A DNA stretch of 64,000 bases from Actinomadura barringtoniae (GTDB lineage Bacteria > Actinomycetota > Actinomycetes > Streptosporangiales > Streptosporangiaceae), in the NCBI RefSeq assembly GCF_017573505.1, contig NZ_JAGEOJ010000002.1, positions 124,001 through 188,000 of the forward strand, read 5' to 3'. A program made the translations under genes and the position numbers. This document shows positions 1-7,502 of the stretch, in pieces. Each line of letters begins with the position of its first letter. Within the stretch, counting starts at the first letter, position 1. Under the pieces are notes generated by a model. The model made no database searches. It saw only the letters and a list, made by a program, of their open reading frames with translations, and was not told the DNA's origin.

Positions 1-371
1 AGCGGACGCGGGCCGCGCCCCTTCCACGCGGCGGTCGGCTCGATGTACGCGCCGGTGACGGCGACCGGCCCGCCGTTCGCGTCGGTGGACTTGTACATCA
101 GCCGGGTGGCGCGGCCGGGCAAGGGCCCCTTGGTGTCGGACAGCGTGATCGCGAGCGGCAGCGGCTCGGTCCGGATCAGCGCGCCGTTCTGCTTCGGCAG
201 GTGCTTGGGCGGGTCGTAGAACGGCGGGATCGTCACGCCACGGGACACCTCCCGGGGGCTCGCGGACGCGCCGGCCGCCCCTGGCACTCCGGACGCGGCG
301 AGCACCGCCGCCGCGCCGGTCACCGACAGGACCCGCAGGCCGCGCCGGCTCCACACGGTCTCTCGCACCAT
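1..371 (-). CDS. Secretory lipase, N-terminal part (cut by window start)
   Basis: The first 123 residues of a secreted protein are visible; the rest lies outside the window. ATG at 371-369 is preceded by GGAGGA with six-base spacing. The N-terminus is a signal peptide: VRETVWSRRG, a hydrophobic stretch, then an AGASA-like cleavage region. The mature part (IPPFYDPPKHLP, then a segment ending ATRLMYKSTDANGGPVAVTG) matches the start of the secretory lipase family (LIP, PF03583), which are alpha/beta hydrolases acting on acylglycerols outside the cell. The catalytic Ser-Asp-His are not in view. It is divergent from the TetR gene at 498, which probably controls it. Confidence 0.72.
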   Translation of the reverse strand, partial: MVRETVWSRRGLRVLSVTGAAAVLAASGVPGAAGASASPREVSRGVTIPPFYDPPKHLPKQNGALIRTEPLPLAITLSDTKGPLPGRATRLMYKSTDANGGPVAVTGAYIEPTAAWKGRGPRP

Positions 372-386
372 CGACACTCCTCCATC

Positions 387-432
387 ACTGGTTACCGACC
401 AGTAGGATAAGTAGCCGATTACTCGATGGCAA
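387..432 (-). promoter_or_regulatory. Lipase promoter with downstream inverted repeat
   Basis: Reading the minus strand, TTGCCA (432-427) and TATCCT (409-404) are separated by 17 bases, a good sigma-70-type pair for the lipase gene. An inverted repeat ACTGGT-N5-ACCAGT (387-403) lies just downstream of the -10, where a bound repressor would block initiation. The match to consensus is seen; use in vivo is inferred. Confidence 0.5.
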
Positions 433-433
433 G

Positions 434-471
434 ATAGCCGATCGGCTATTTTCCGGCTAGCCGATCGGCTA
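434..471. promoter_or_regulatory. Twin palindromic operator between lipase and TetR genes
   Basis: Two copies of the perfect palindrome TAGCCGATCGGCTA occur. The first is part of the 16-mer at 434-449; the second is at 458-471, 23 bases centre to centre. A half-site TAGCCGAT lies at 412-419. The first copy abuts the lipase -35. The second covers the expected -35 of the TetR gene, whose -10 is TAAGAT at 486-491. This is the layout of an autoregulated divergent TetR promoter. Confidence 0.65.
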
Positions 472-497
472 CCTCGGCGCGTTGCTAAGATCGGCGG

Positions 498-1070
498 ATG
501 ACCCAGCGGAGCCGGCCTGGGGAGGCCCGTCGGCGGGTTCTGCACGCGGCCCTGGAACTGTTCGCCCGGCACGGCGTCGGCGGCACCTCGCTGCAGATGA
601 TCGCCAACGAGATGGGCGTCACCAAGGCGGCCGTCTACCACCAGTTCCACACCAAGGACGACATCGTCCGCGCCCTCATCACCCCCGCGCTGGACCGGCT
701 CACCCAGCTCACCGACCTGGCTGAGCGCAAGCGCACCCGGACCGCCCGCGCCGAGGCCGTGCTGTCGGGCATCGTCGACCTCGTCGTGGCCAACCGCGAC
801 CTCACGGGCCTCCTCCAGTCGGACCCGGCCATCCTCGACATGCTCCGCGGTACGCCCGAGATGCAGGCGATCGAACGGCGCGTCTTCCACCTGCTCGCCG
901 GCCCGGACCCCGAACCCGAGATGCTCGTGGCGGCGGTCATGGCGAGCGGCGCCCTCATGGCGGCCGCCACCGGCCAGCGCCTGGACGGTTTCGACGACGA
1001 ATCGCTGCGCCGCCACCTCATGGCCAACGCCCGCCGCCTGCTGCGACTCCGAAATCCGCGTGAGGCCTGA
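498..1070 (+). CDS. TetR-family transcriptional regulator
   Basis: This 190-residue protein has the TetR layout. An N-terminal helix-turn-helix (about residues 10-55) contains LQMIANEMGVTKAAVYHQF followed by TKDDIVRALI; the C-terminal domain is helical and variable. The ATG at 498 follows a TAAGAT -10 by only six bases, so the transcript is probably leaderless. It is divergent from the secreted lipase, with two palindromes between them, so the simplest reading is a repressor of itself and of the lipase. The ligand cannot be read from sequence. A longer reading frame from 482 is in another frame and is a shadow. Confidence 0.85.
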   Translation: MTQRSRPGEARRRVLHAALELFARHGVGGTSLQMIANEMGVTKAAVYHQFHTKDDIVRALITPALDRLTQLTDLAERKRTRTARAEAVLSGIVDLVVANRDLTGLLQSDPAILDMLRGTPEMQAIERRVFHLLAGPDPEPEMLVAAVMASGALMAAATGQRLDGFDDESLRRHLMANARRLLRLRNPREA

Positions 1071-1168
1071 GGGGGCTCCCCTTCCGCTTGTGGCCACGGT
1101 GCAGACGCAGCTCTCCGGACACGTTCTACTACTGGCGGTAGCCGAATCCATGCGCCGAAGGGTCACCG

Positions 1169-2026
1169 ATGAGACCGTTCCTCAGAAGCCTGTGCCTGCT
1201 CGCCAGCGCCGCCCTCATCCTCTGCGGGCTCTCCATACCGGCGCTGGCGGATCCGCCCGAAGTGGAGGTCACCGCCTCCAGAACGACGGCCTCGCCCGGC
1301 GACACCGTCACCGTGACCGTGAAGGTCACCAACGTCCACAGCTTCACGATCCTCGGCGCCCACGCCCAGCTGCTCAGCAACCCCGGCCCCCTCACCTCGC
1401 AGACCACCCTGGAGGGCTGCACGGGAGGAACGGGCCCCTGCACCACGTTCAACAACGGCAGCGACCCCGTCGGCTATGAGGCGCCCGTCGGCAGCATCTC
1501 GGGCGGCGGCTCGGCCACGGTGGTCTTCACACTGAAGGTCGCGTCCGGCGCCACCGCGGGCGCGCAGGTCCTGCAGGGAGCGATCTCGGGCAGCAACTAC
1601 GGGACGTTCCCCTTCGACGGCCCGACCCTGAACGTCATCACCGATGCCGACGCCGCCGTCCGGCTGACCGCGGCGCCGCGCCTGGGCATCCTGGTCCCGC
1701 GCATCGACTTCACGGTGAAGGTGACCGGCAACGGCCCGGCCGACCTGAACTCCGCGCAGGTCACCACCACGCTTCCGCCCGGGACCTCCGGATCGGGCTG
1801 CACGCCCGCCGCGGGCAAGGTGACCTGCTCGTTCGGTCACATCGCCGTGGGTTCGAGCTCGAGCTCGTCGTTCAGTGTCCCGCTCGGACTGCTGAACATC
1901 GGCGTGCCCTACACGTTCACGGCGACCCGCACCGCCTCAAGCCCGCACGACCCGACGCCGGGCAACGACGTGTCGACCGTCCAGTGCACGGTCGTCACCC
2001 TGCTCCTGGTCACCTGCCAGCCCTGA
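1169..2026 (+). CDS. Secreted DUF11-type surface protein
   Basis: This 285-residue protein has a clear signal peptide (MRPFLRSLCLLASAALILCG, cleaved near ALA-DPP). Two beta-rich repeats of the DUF11/conserved repeat type follow, about residues 28-150 and 155-275. Typical motifs are SPGDTVTVTVKVTN in the first and IDFTVKVTGNGPADLNSA with TTLPPGTS in the second. DUF11 domains are extracellular immunoglobulin-like folds found in cell-wall and adhesion proteins. No sorting signal or transmembrane anchor is visible, so it may be released or held non-covalently. It stands alone, convergent with the large minus-strand operon that ends at 2038. Confidence 0.7.
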   Translation: MRPFLRSLCLLASAALILCGLSIPALADPPEVEVTASRTTASPGDTVTVTVKVTNVHSFTILGAHAQLLSNPGPLTSQTTLEGCTGGTGPCTTFNNGSDPVGYEAPVGSISGGGSATVVFTLKVASGATAGAQVLQGAISGSNYGTFPFDGPTLNVITDADAAVRLTAAPRLGILVPRIDFTVKVTGNGPADLNSAQVTTTLPPGTSGSGCTPAAGKVTCSFGHIAVGSSSSSSFSVPLGLLNIGVPYTFTATRTASSPHDPTPGNDVSTVQCTVVTLLLVTCQP

Positions 2027-2037
2027 CGCAGGGGCGC

Positions 2038-3987
2038 TCAGCCGGAGGGGGCGGCGACCGTGGCCACGAACTCGCGCAGGATGGTCGCCGCCACCGCCGA
2101 GGGCACCTCGCTGGCCGCCTTCTGGGCCAGGTCGCGCGCGTGCCGGCAGGCCTGCGCGGCGGCGGTCAGGGCTGCTGAACGGCGGCGCTCGGTCTCCAGG
2201 TCGGCGACGGTGAGCTCGGGTTCTCCCAGCAGGCCGGGCAGCGCGCTGACCCGGCCTTCGAGGAGTGCGGGCAGGGTGATGTCGAGGCGTGTCCGTTCGC
2301 CTCGCAGGGCGAGGATGTCCTCGGCGTGCAGGAGTGCGCGGCCGCACTGGCCTCCGAAGTTCCGTACGGCGTGAACGGTGGCCGGATCGGCGCCTCCCAG
2401 GGTGGCGCCGATCCGGGCCGGGAACTCCAGCAGCGCGGCGAAGACCTCGGCCGCCTCCGCCGGGCGGTCGGGGTCGAGGCGTTCGGCGCGCAGCCTGGTC
2501 AGCTCGCCGAGCCACTCCGAGAACGCCCAGGACGCCTCGGGCGCCGACTCGGCCACGAGCCTGGAGGCCTGGGCGAGCAGGAAGTCGCCCGCGAGGACCG
2601 TGGTCGCCGAGGCCCAGTCGACGCCGCGCGGCGCACCGGGCGACGGCCGGGCCGGCGGGCCGAGGAAGGCGAGCGCGCCCAGGGTGGCCAGCTCGATCGC
2701 GGCCCCCACGGGCGCGTACTCGACCTTCGGCACGGTGCCCGCAGCGGCCATGGCGGCGAAGAAGAGCGTCGCGGGCCGCAGCCCGCGGCGCGTCGCCCCG
2801 GTGATCGCCAGCCGCGCCAGGAACGGCCATTCGTTCCGTACGGTCGCCACCGAGACCTCGTCGCACGCGGCCAGGAACGGCAGCAGCACCAGTTCCTCAC
2901 CGCCCGGCAGCGACGGCTCGTCCTCGCTCCCGAGCCCGGCCAGGCCGCCGGGCAGCAGGATGGCCCGCCGCCCCTTGGCATAGAACGGATGCGGGCTGCC
3001 GGAGGTCGCCGCCAGGATCCGCCAGGCCAGGTGGTAGCGGCGTGAGGCGTGCCGCGCGCTCTCGAAGTAGCCGACGAACGCGCGGGCGAGGGCGCCCCTG
3101 TAGTCCTCGCGTGCCGCCTCGGGTTCGCCCGGGTGCGCGCCGATGGCTTCGGCCGCCAGCAAACCGCTCTGGATCGCGTAACTCAGCCCCTCTCCGGTGA
3201 ACGGATTGACCAGCCCTGCCGCGTCCCCGACCAGCAGCGCGCCGTGATGCAGGGCCCGGTCAGGTGTGAACGCCCCGCTCACCAGGCCCGTGGCCTCCGG
3301 ACCGGCCGGTCGCAGCGCGCCCAGCCCCATCGCGGTGAGGAGCTCGGGAAGGTCGGGCGGTGTCCCGCCGAGCCGAGCGGCCGCCACGGTGCAGGTGCCG
3401 TCCGTGCCGGGCAGGATCCAGACCGGCGTTGGCTGCGCCCTTGGCGAGTTGCTCTCCGGAGTGGGAAACCACAGCCGCATCCGCGGTCCGATGTCGCCCA
3501 AGTAGCGCCTGGCCCGTACGACTCCGGTGGCGTGCGAGGCAGGCTCGGGCGTCAGCGGTCCGCTGCCGCCCGAGGCGACGACGACATGATCGGCCGCGAT
3601 CGCGTCGCCACCGGCCAGCACGGCACCGCCCGGATGCACGGCCGTCACCTCGCTTGAGACGAGCCGTACACCGGCCGCGTCGAGCAACCGCCGCAGCGCG
3701 GCGATCAGGTCGGCACGATCGCACACCCCGCCGCCGAGCCCGGTGTAGGTTTCCCCCTCCCCCGAGCCGAACCGCACCTCCAGACCGTCCAGCGGCCGTA
3801 CGAGCGAACGATCCCAACCCGGCAGCGTGTCCAGGGCCTGCAGTGCCGGGCCGGTGAGCACGATGTCGTGGTCGCCCTCATCCGGCCGCGGCAGATCCGC
3901 GACCGTCACCGGCACGCCGCGTGCGGCCAGGGCCAGCGCCGTCACCGCGCCCGCAGGACCGCAGCCCGCCACGAAGACCCCGGTCAT
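2038..3987 (-). CDS. Geranylgeranyl-reductase-like flavoenzyme fused to an inactive prenyl-synthase-like domain
   Basis: The start at 3987 gives a 649-residue protein with an ATGA overlap with the upstream gene and GGAG eight bases before it; a start 15 bases further up is possible. Residues 1-380 form a geranylgeranyl-reductase/PHBH-type FAD domain, with dinucleotide motif VAGCGPAG near residue 5 and the second FAD motif LLVGDAAGLVNPFTGEG near 250. Residues from about 390 to the end follow the polyprenyl-synthetase pattern (RRGLRP for GKRLRP, TTVLAGDFLLAQASRL, FGGQCGRALLHAEDI). Both DDxxD motifs are missing, so this half cannot make prenyl diphosphates. It is the last gene of the operon and lies directly after an intact prenyl synthase. 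The FAD half probably reduces isoprenoid double bonds; the fused half may be a partner or substrate-handing domain. Confidence 0.72.
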   Translation of the reverse strand: MTGVFVAGCGPAGAVTALALAARGVPVTVADLPRPDEGDHDIVLTGPALQALDTLPGWDRSLVRPLDGLEVRFGSGEGETYTGLGGGVCDRADLIAALRRLLDAAGVRLVSSEVTAVHPGGAVLAGGDAIAADHVVVASGGSGPLTPEPASHATGVVRARRYLGDIGPRMRLWFPTPESNSPRAQPTPVWILPGTDGTCTVAAARLGGTPPDLPELLTAMGLGALRPAGPEATGLVSGAFTPDRALHHGALLVGDAAGLVNPFTGEGLSYAIQSGLLAAEAIGAHPGEPEAAREDYRGALARAFVGYFESARHASRRYHLAWRILAATSGSPHPFYAKGRRAILLPGGLAGLGSEDEPSLPGGEELVLLPFLAACDEVSVATVRNEWPFLARLAITGATRRGLRPATLFFAAMAAAGTVPKVEYAPVGAAIELATLGALAFLGPPARPSPGAPRGVDWASATTVLAGDFLLAQASRLVAESAPEASWAFSEWLGELTRLRAERLDPDRPAEAAEVFAALLEFPARIGATLGGADPATVHAVRNFGGQCGRALLHAEDILALRGERTRLDITLPALLEGRVSALPGLLGEPELTVADLETERRRSAALTAAAQACRHARDLAQKAASEVPSAVAATILREFVATVAAPSG

Positions 3988-4916
3988 GCCGCCGGACTCC
4001 ATGCCGAATCGGCGACCTGGACCAGCGTTCGCCGCGCGGGGCCGTACGGCATCCCGTCGAGGATCTCCATGGCACGCCGCCGGTGCCGTGCGGCCAGCTC
4101 GTACGCCTCCGCCAGGCCTCCCCGCTCGGCCACCAGCAGGCGCAGCCGCGGCAGGTCGCCGATGCCGAACGAGGGTGACAGCAGCAGTTCGGTCAGCTCA
4201 CCCGAACCGTCGCGGCGCAACGCGCACAGCGTCGGCGCCCCGAACAGGCCGAGCAGGTGGTCGGTGCCCAGCGGCTTGCCCGAGGAGGCACCGTCAAGGT
4301 CCAGGCAGTCGTCCAGGATCTGGAACGCCATGCCGAAGCCCATCCCGAAGTCACCCAGAGCGCGTACGGCGTCGATGTCCAGCCCGGCCACGGCGGCGCC
4401 CAGCGCGCAGCCGAGCCGGAAGAGCTCCCCGGTCTTGCGGGCGATCAGTTCCTCGTAGTCGGGCAGCGGCAGGCCGGTGTCGAAGGCCCGCTCGACGTCC
4501 AGCAGCTCGCCGTACGCCAGCTCCGACACCGTTCGGCTCACCGCAAGCTCGAGACCCTCGTCGGCCGCGCGGGTGCCCGCGAGCGCCAGGCACGCCAGGC
4601 CGGACAGCATCGCGACGTCGCCGCCCACGACCGTGTGGGCGGCGGGACGGCCGCGCCGTTGCGCCGCCCGGTCGATCACGTCGTCGTGCATGAGCGTCGC
4701 CAGGTGGATCAGCTCGACGAGCGCGCCCAGGCCCGCCGTGCGTTCAGGATCGGGCGGGCCGAACCCGGCGCACGCGGCCAGCAGCGTGCCCCGCAGGCAC
4801 TTGCCCGGGTTGCCGGCCAGCTCCCTGGCCGGCCCGCCGAGCGGCTCGGGCAGCCCGGCGGCCAGCTCGGCCAGCCGGGCCTGCATCCGGTCCCGCGCCC
4901 TCGGCAGATCAGTCAC
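3984..4916 (-). CDS. Polyprenyl (geranylgeranyl-type) diphosphate synthase
   Basis: This 310-residue trans-prenyltransferase has both aspartate motifs: DDVID at residues 78-82 in VELIHLATLMHDDVID, and DDCLD at 202-206 in GMAFQILDDCLDL. The usual GKRLRP box reads GKCLRG, a conspicuous change of an arginine that normally binds IPP diphosphate. The enzyme should condense isopentenyl diphosphate with an allylic primer; chain length cannot be fixed by eye. Its start overlaps the end of the upstream gene by eight bases and its stop overlaps the next start as ATGA. It is therefore translationally coupled on both sides and co-expressed with the reductase fusion. Confidence 0.88.
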   Translation of the reverse strand: MTDLPRARDRMQARLAELAAGLPEPLGGPARELAGNPGKCLRGTLLAACAGFGPPDPERTAGLGALVELIHLATLMHDDVIDRAAQRRGRPAAHTVVGGDVAMLSGLACLALAGTRAADEGLELAVSRTVSELAYGELLDVERAFDTGLPLPDYEELIARKTGELFRLGCALGAAVAGLDIDAVRALGDFGMGFGMAFQILDDCLDLDGASSGKPLGTDHLLGLFGAPTLCALRRDGSGELTELLLSPSFGIGDLPRLRLLVAERGGLAEAYELAARHRRRAMEILDGMPYGPARRTLVQVADSAWSPAA

Positions 4917-6450
4917 CGAGACCCGGCGCGATCATGTCGAGGGTCGTGATGTTCTTCAGCCCGGTGTAGACCTTGTCGTAGACGGCCGGATCGTTCATGT
5001 AGGCGAGGAGCTCGTTGTAGCCCATCCCGACCGTCTTGGACAGGACCGAGGCGTACAGCGCGCGGAACCCGGTGACCTCGGCCGGCAGCAGCCGCTGGAA
5101 CTGGCCCAGCCCGTTGAGCGCCATCAACGTGTCGTTCAGGTACTTCTGCTGGATCTTCTCGGTCGAGTGCTCCGGATCGGCCATGATCCTGGTGAACAGG
5201 TCGTGGTAGAGCGTGTAGTACTGGCCGGCCCCCGACTTCTCGCTGCTCCCGGCCGCTCGCTTGGCCCGCTCGGTGATCAGGTCGAGGTTGGCGTACGTGG
5301 CGCGGATCAGCAGCCGGCCGACCTTGCTGCTCGTCAGGAAACCGTCGCGCGCCTTGTCCACCAGCGCCTGGTCCTGCGTCACCGGAAGGTCGTAGAGCCC
5401 CTGAACGGTCGACAGCAGCTGGCACTGGGCCGGGAGGTAAGGGCCGCCGACATTGCCGTTCCCACCGAGGAGGACGGCGGCGCCGTGGTCGGGGCCCGGG
5501 CTCGCGAACCCCAGGTCTACCTGGACCAGATCGTCGAAGTAGTAGCGAGTGCCATCGACTCTGACCGGAGTCACCCCCATCGCCACGATGGGCCGGGAGG
5601 TGTATTTGGAGAACGAGCTCACCTTCTCGACGTTGTCGTTGAAGTCGGAGAAGCCGATCGCGTCCTCGTTGGGGCAGTTCAGCAGCTTGACGTTGAGGTC
5701 GGCCAGCACCCGCTCGATCCGCATGTAGAGCGCCGAGCCGTCACTCGAGGTGGCGAGCAGCATCCCCACGATCTGGTGCTGCGCGGAGATGGGCTTGTCG
5801 CCCATCAACCCCAGCGCGATACGGGTACTGATCCCGAGGTCGGGCTTCAGCTCGACGAGCCCGGCGTCGACCCGGTTGAGGACGTCGGGATTGTCAGGGC
5901 CGACCATCGGAATGAAACGCTTGAGCGTGCCGATCTGATCGGCCGGATCCTTGGACCCGTACGGCTGGGCGATGGAGTCGCCGACGCCCCCGCCCTTCCC
6001 GAAGCCCACGGCCCTGCCGGTCGTCAGCGCGCACAGCTTGCCGTCGGTCTTGTCGATGACCAGGCAGCAGAAGGTCCCGGACGACCCGACGCTCGGGTTG
6101 CCGAGACGGCAGCCCTGCAGCATCGGGCGAAACCGCCCGCTGATGGTGGGATCGTCCGCCGCCTGCGCCGCCGGGTCATCGAAGGTGAATCGCGCGGCCT
6201 GGATGACGTCGATCCCGTAGGCGCGGCCCTCGGTATGCACGGTGGCAGGCAGCAGGCGCCTCGTCGAGACATAGCCCTGGGGCCGTTTCTTGGCCACCGA
6301 TACGATCACCACGGGTTCGTCGGTGATCTCGCCGCGGCGCCTGCGGAAGCCGTACCCGACCGTGGTGACGTCCGGATGCGCGCGCAGGTCGTCGAGCAGG
6401 CCCGACTTGGCCTGCCGCAGTCCGGGCAGATGCTGTGCTTCTAGCTTCAT
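4909..6450 (-). CDS. Trypsin-fold protein lacking catalytic His and Ser, with C-terminal extension
   Basis: This 513-residue protein has no signal peptide. Residues 25-95 resemble the N-terminal domain of bacterial trypsin-like proteins (VTTVGYGFRRRRGE, EPVVIVSVAKKRP, YGIDVIQAARF). The chymotrypsin-like core follows: GTFCCLVIDKTDGKLCALTTGRAVG, GDSIAQPYG, IGTLKRF, VDAGLVEL and DHGAAVLLGGNGN. In active relatives the first block ends LSNNHVLA and the last contains GDSG. Here His is replaced by Arg and Ser by His, while the Asp of VDA remains. About 170 further residues (from about 340) form a helical extension absent from the paralogue downstream. It is probably a cytoplasmic pseudo-peptidase used for binding. 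Family placement is from motif pattern, not a search. Confidence 0.6.
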   Translation of the reverse strand: MKLEAQHLPGLRQAKSGLLDDLRAHPDVTTVGYGFRRRRGEITDEPVVIVSVAKKRPQGYVSTRRLLPATVHTEGRAYGIDVIQAARFTFDDPAAQAADDPTISGRFRPMLQGCRLGNPSVGSSGTFCCLVIDKTDGKLCALTTGRAVGFGKGGGVGDSIAQPYGSKDPADQIGTLKRFIPMVGPDNPDVLNRVDAGLVELKPDLGISTRIALGLMGDKPISAQHQIVGMLLATSSDGSALYMRIERVLADLNVKLLNCPNEDAIGFSDFNDNVEKVSSFSKYTSRPIVAMGVTPVRVDGTRYYFDDLVQVDLGFASPGPDHGAAVLLGGNGNVGGPYLPAQCQLLSTVQGLYDLPVTQDQALVDKARDGFLTSSKVGRLLIRATYANLDLITERAKRAAGSSEKSGAGQYYTLYHDLFTRIMADPEHSTEKIQQKYLNDTLMALNGLGQFQRLLPAEVTGFRALYASVLSKTVGMGYNELLAYMNDPAVYDKVYTGLKNITTLDMIAPGLGD

Positions 6451-6476
6451 GACCGTCCCTTGTCAGCTCTCGGGCC

Positions 6477-7502
6477 TCAGCCGTCCGACGGCACGCGGAC
6501 GTTGCCGTTGCCGCCGAGGAGCACGGCGGCGCCCTGGTCGCCCGCGAGCACGAACCCGTTGTCGACCTGCACCAGATCGTCGAAGTTGTAGTAGGTGTCG
6601 CCGATCTGCACGGGGGTCGCGCCCATGCCGACGATCACGCTGGAGGTGTAGCGGCTCGCGGCCCCGACCTTCTCGACGTTCGCGCCGAAGGTGGACTGCC
6701 CGATCACGTCGGTGTTCGGGCAGTTCAGCAGCTGGACGTTCATCTCCTGGAGCACCCGCTCGATCCGCATGTACAGCGCCGAGCCGTCCGAGGCGGTGTA
6801 CAGGTGCAAGCCGACGATCTTGTGAGCGGGCGTGAGCGGCGCCATGAGGTCGAGCGCGATCAGCTCGGTCGCCCCGATCTGCCCGGGCAGCTCGACGAGC
6901 GCCGCGTCCACGGTGTTGACCCGGTCCGTGCGCAGGGTCGTGATGCGTTTGATCTTGCCGATGAAGTTCTGGCCGTTCGGCTGGAGGACCTGGCCGCCGG
7001 GCCCGGCACCGGTGCGCGAGCCCAGGGCGATGCCCGCGGTCAGCAGGCAGAGGGTGCCGTCGGTCTTGTCGATGACGACGCATCCGGCCGTGCCCGCCGC
7101 CGTGGTCGGGTTGTTCGTGATCATGCAGCCGGGCCGGACCGGGCGGATCACGTCCCCGATCGGGTCGACGGCGGCGGCCTTGGCCGAGGCCGAGGCCGCC
7201 GCCGAGCCGCTGAGCTCGAACCGGGCCGCCTGGATGACGTCGACGCCGTGCTGCTCGCCACCGACGGTCACCGTGCCGGGTACGAGCCGGCCAGCGGGGA
7301 CCTGATCGCGGGGAAGCTTGCGTGCCACCGACACGATGACCACGGGCTCGCCCGTCACCGCGCCGCCTCGGCGGCGGAACCCGTACGCCACCGCCGTGCA
7401 GTCGGGGTTGGTGCGCACGGTGGTCAGCAGGGTCCGCTTGCCGCGCTCCAGGGTGGTGCGCTGCCGCGCGGTGAGCGGCCGCGGCTGGTTCTTCGTCAGC
7501 AT
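6477..7502 (-). CDS. Second trypsin-fold pseudo-peptidase (paralogue)
   Basis: The start at 7502 gives 341 residues, overlaps the end of the upstream metallopeptidase gene by seven bases and has GGAGAGG upstream; longer open frames upstream are shadows. The protein parallels the first 340 residues of its downstream paralogue: EPVVIVSVARKLP, HGVDVIQAARFEL, GCVVIDKTDGTLCLLTAGIALG, VDAALVEL, DGSALYMRIERVL and GDQGAAVLLGGNGNV. The catalytic His position is Ile and the Ser position is Gln (GDQG for GDSG), so proteolysis is not expected. It lacks the C-terminal extension. Retention of the strand pattern and the Asp suggests the fold is kept for binding, perhaps of a product of the two adjacent M4 peptidases. 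Confidence 0.6.
   Translation of the reverse strand: MLTKNQPRPLTARQRTTLERGKRTLLTTVRTNPDCTAVAYGFRRRGGAVTGEPVVIVSVARKLPRDQVPAGRLVPGTVTVGGEQHGVDVIQAARFELSGSAAASASAKAAAVDPIGDVIRPVRPGCMITNNPTTAAGTAGCVVIDKTDGTLCLLTAGIALGSRTGAGPGGQVLQPNGQNFIGKIKRITTLRTDRVNTVDAALVELPGQIGATELIALDLMAPLTPAHKIVGLHLYTASDGSALYMRIERVLQEMNVQLLNCPNTDVIGQSTFGANVEKVGAASRYTSSVIVGMGATPVQIGDTYYNFDDLVQVDNGFVLAGDQGAAVLLGGNGNVRVPSDG

Noticed and set aside
4477..6444. A 655-residue plus-strand open frame opposite the prenyl synthase and pseudo-peptidase
   Set aside because: It lies antisense to genes with recognisable motifs; its own translation is repetitive and charged with no domain, as expected for a high-GC shadow frame.
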